DNA of 64,000 bases. Source: Xestospongia muta. Lineage: Eukaryota; Porifera; Demospongiae; Haplosclerida; Petrosiidae. Below the pieces are notes generated by a model. The model worked only from the letters and a program-made list of their open reading frames with translations. It made no database searches and was not told where the DNA came from. Location: assembly GCA_963693285.1 (NCBI GenBank), contig OY848918.1, positions 20,099,484-20,163,483 of the forward strand. Reading direction: 5' to 3'. Of this stretch, positions 61,867-64,000 are shown in pieces. Each line of letters opens with the position of its first letter. The first letter of the stretch is position 1. Made by a program: the position numbers and the translations under genes.

Positions 61867-63380
61867 GTGTAAGTTTGCAAAACCTGTTAAAAGTTTCCAT
61901 ATGTATATACAGAGATTAAATATGTACAAGAATATGGAGAATTACTATTCACAGAATCAAAATTGTGCAATATATTGTGTGTAATGTAATATCAGAAATC
62001 CTTTTTACATAATTTATATTATGAATTAAATTATTATTATTGACAGATATATCTGCAGTGATGGATAGCTTCATAAATGTTATTAGGTATCCAGTAAGCA
62101 AATTAACTTACTATCATTATGTATAATACATAAAATATAATACACTAAATTAACTAATGAAGATAGAGACAGATGTATGTGTTCACTATAAACCTAGTTG
62201 GGTTAATGAAGGTCATAGTAAGTGTTTACATAATAGGATTATGTAATAATGCTAAGAAATAAAACAAATAGATATTTCTTGAAATCAGACTTACAATCAT
62301 ATTATTGATTTTATCTATTGTTTAATGATAATTGATTTATGATCAAATTCTTTGAAATATAATTACATTCCATATATTTAATTATTAATGATAATATTTA
62401 CACGTGGTTTGGTACTGTCTACTTGTAGCAGTCTAGTAAGTTAATTAAGATATTTATTTATTATTAACTTAATATATATGAAGTATATTATATTATGTAT
62501 AGGAATATATATTATGTCCGAAATTAATTCATGATGTCTAAATATGGTCAATTCCTGGAAAAAAATTAAAATTTATATTTGATTACATAGTCTGAAAAAT
62601 AGTATAATATGAACATTTTCATAGAATGAATTCATAGTATGACTTCTAAGAGTTATACTTTACACAGTACATAATACTATGACCATATTGTTGGTAGATA
62701 AGTCTTAAAAGATTGTTATTGTAACTTACAAATGCCTTCCACACTGAAGACATAAGTTTTCTAACCTAATATCCTTGATAAAGTGCCTATGCTATAGGCT
62801 AAAACAACTGGTGAAATCTACAAAGAAGATTATGAGGTGGAATGCCTGCACAATTAAAATTATTTGTAAATGAATATTTTCAATGACTTCTATTATGAAA
62901 CTCTTTAATAGAACTGTAACATTTGGTATTATTAATATGCTACACATAATAATATAAATACATTAATTATAATATTAATTAATCAATCAGACAATAAGAT
63001 AATAGTCAAAATGTTAAAAAATATAACAAAATAAAAAGAATGAAGAAATGTAAGATCAAGTAAACTGATTGATTGAAAAATGGCAAAAGATTGGTATCAT
63101 TGATTATAAGTTAATGATATTCAAATAAGTAGTATTAGTTGTACAAAAAATCTTGAGAAAAGATAGAGACAGAGTTAATGTAAAGTAGTACAATAAGAAA
63201 CCATTATAAGTACATATAATAATTATTATACAAAAATGAAGATAACAGATTACAATATATTTGGAAATAACTTACTTAGATTCCTGTGGTTGTAAAACGT
63301 ATCTATACATCATCCGAGCAAAGGTCCTACTTGATGTTCTTTGTAATGATGAGTATGAGTAAAAGAGAATGAGAGAGAAA
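61867..63380. other. AT-rich gene-free stretch
   Basis: Sequence beyond the duplication. I see no gene, no long inverted repeat and no relation to the rest of the window. A short GA-rich run lies at 63366-63388. Confidence 0.5.
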
Positions 63381-63396
63381 GAGAGAGCAGTCATTA

Positions 63397-63834
63397 CCAT
63401 GGAAACAGGACAAGATGAATGGTGGTTGGTACGATGTGGCATTCAAAAGGTCTGGGACCAAGCAATTCTCTCTCCCTCATACAATTATTACAATCGTATT
63501 TGACTTCCAACATTAGAAGTATAATAAAAATATTAATTTATAATTATATTAGTATATTATTAATGTGATTTCTTTGTAGTAACAATGTCTGTTATGTTTG
63601 GTTAGTTAGCAAATTGTCAATTTGATCATAATATGTCATTGACTATATCCAATTATATTATTGACTTATTTATTTATTCCAGATATTAAAGATTCAGACA
63701 TTGAACTTGAAAACTTGGCCCATGTCCCAATCAAACATATTAGGTTGTTCTATATAGTAGATTGATACTATCCTTCTATTTTGCATCACTTATTAATTGC
63801 TAATAACATTATTGATTTGATTTTTAACTTGCAG
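63397..63834 (+). other. Possible upstream exons of an edge gene
   Basis: An ATG near 63397 opens a short frame (METGQDEWWLVRCGIQKVWD), and a CAG-bounded segment near 63683-63744 ends in AGGTTG, which could be a donor. Either could precede the Death-like exon at 63835, but phases cannot be settled. Confidence 0.25.
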
Positions 63835-64000
63835 ATATCAAGATTGATCTCCTTCGATTACTACATCCAATTACATTTAAATAGAGACAAAGAGGAGAGT
63901 CACTCAAAATAAGTCGTGAGGATCTAGAAAACGTATGCGATGAAAGGAGTCGAAATAGTGACAGATCTAGACTCTCTGATGTCATTCAAACTTGGTTTGA
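63835..64000 (+). pseudogene. Death-like domain exon with stop at the conserved Trp
   Basis: After an acceptor (TTGCAG), one frame reads IDLLRLLHPITFK, TAG, then RQRGESLKISREDLENVC and SRLSDVIQTWF to the window edge. This lines up with the Death domain of the duplicated genes (LLRSLYPISGKW, IGDLLGVDSNTID, MLESWLD), and the TAG falls exactly on the Trp of GKW. TGG to TAG is a single change. It is either a dead paralogue or a different splice form avoiding the stop; the rest lies outside the window. Confidence 0.55.

Overview
The window looks like nuclear DNA of an early-branching animal, most likely a demosponge. It is strongly AT-rich and carries spliced genes with GT-AG introns, many of them under 120 bases. 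It also holds an animal-type XRN2 gene, piggyBac-family transposons, foldback elements and Death-domain signalling genes. The organism is an inference; nothing in the sequence names it.

Layout. A segmental duplication dominates: copy A (1-20373) and copy B (41009-61866) are colinear, in the same orientation and separated by about 20.6 kb of different sequence. Each copy carries, in order: a perfect-armed hairpin, a decayed piggyBac transposase, a repeat-rich noncoding stretch, an eight-exon gene encoding ankyrin repeats, a Roc-like P-loop domain, a COR-like region and a Death domain (A 6347-15854, B 47619-57315), and a second piggyBac element of a different family. Both eight-exon genes read open through every exon I could join (955 and 959 codons before the stop).

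The spacer (20374-41008) holds, on the minus strand, a 5'-3' exoribonuclease 2 (XRN2) gene. Its first 18 exons look conserved, but its last third carries several disabling lesions. Beyond it lie a duplicated coding-like fragment, a small four-exon gene of unknown family (32897-33854) with three broken relatives, an unusually long CT tract, foldback elements and a reverse-transcriptase relic close to the start of copy B. To the right of copy B, sequence at the window edge encodes part of another Death-like domain, related to the one in the duplicated genes, with a stop codon at the conserved tryptophan position.

Reading. The best candidate for something new is the duplicated ankyrin-Roc-COR-Death gene. 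It has receptor, switch and adaptor modules in one protein, resembles innate-immune or cell-death sensors, sits in a duplicating, transposon-loaded locus, and its two copies differ mostly in the Roc/COR core. The function is inferred from domain content only. All exon joins are by eye; transcripts would be needed to confirm them.
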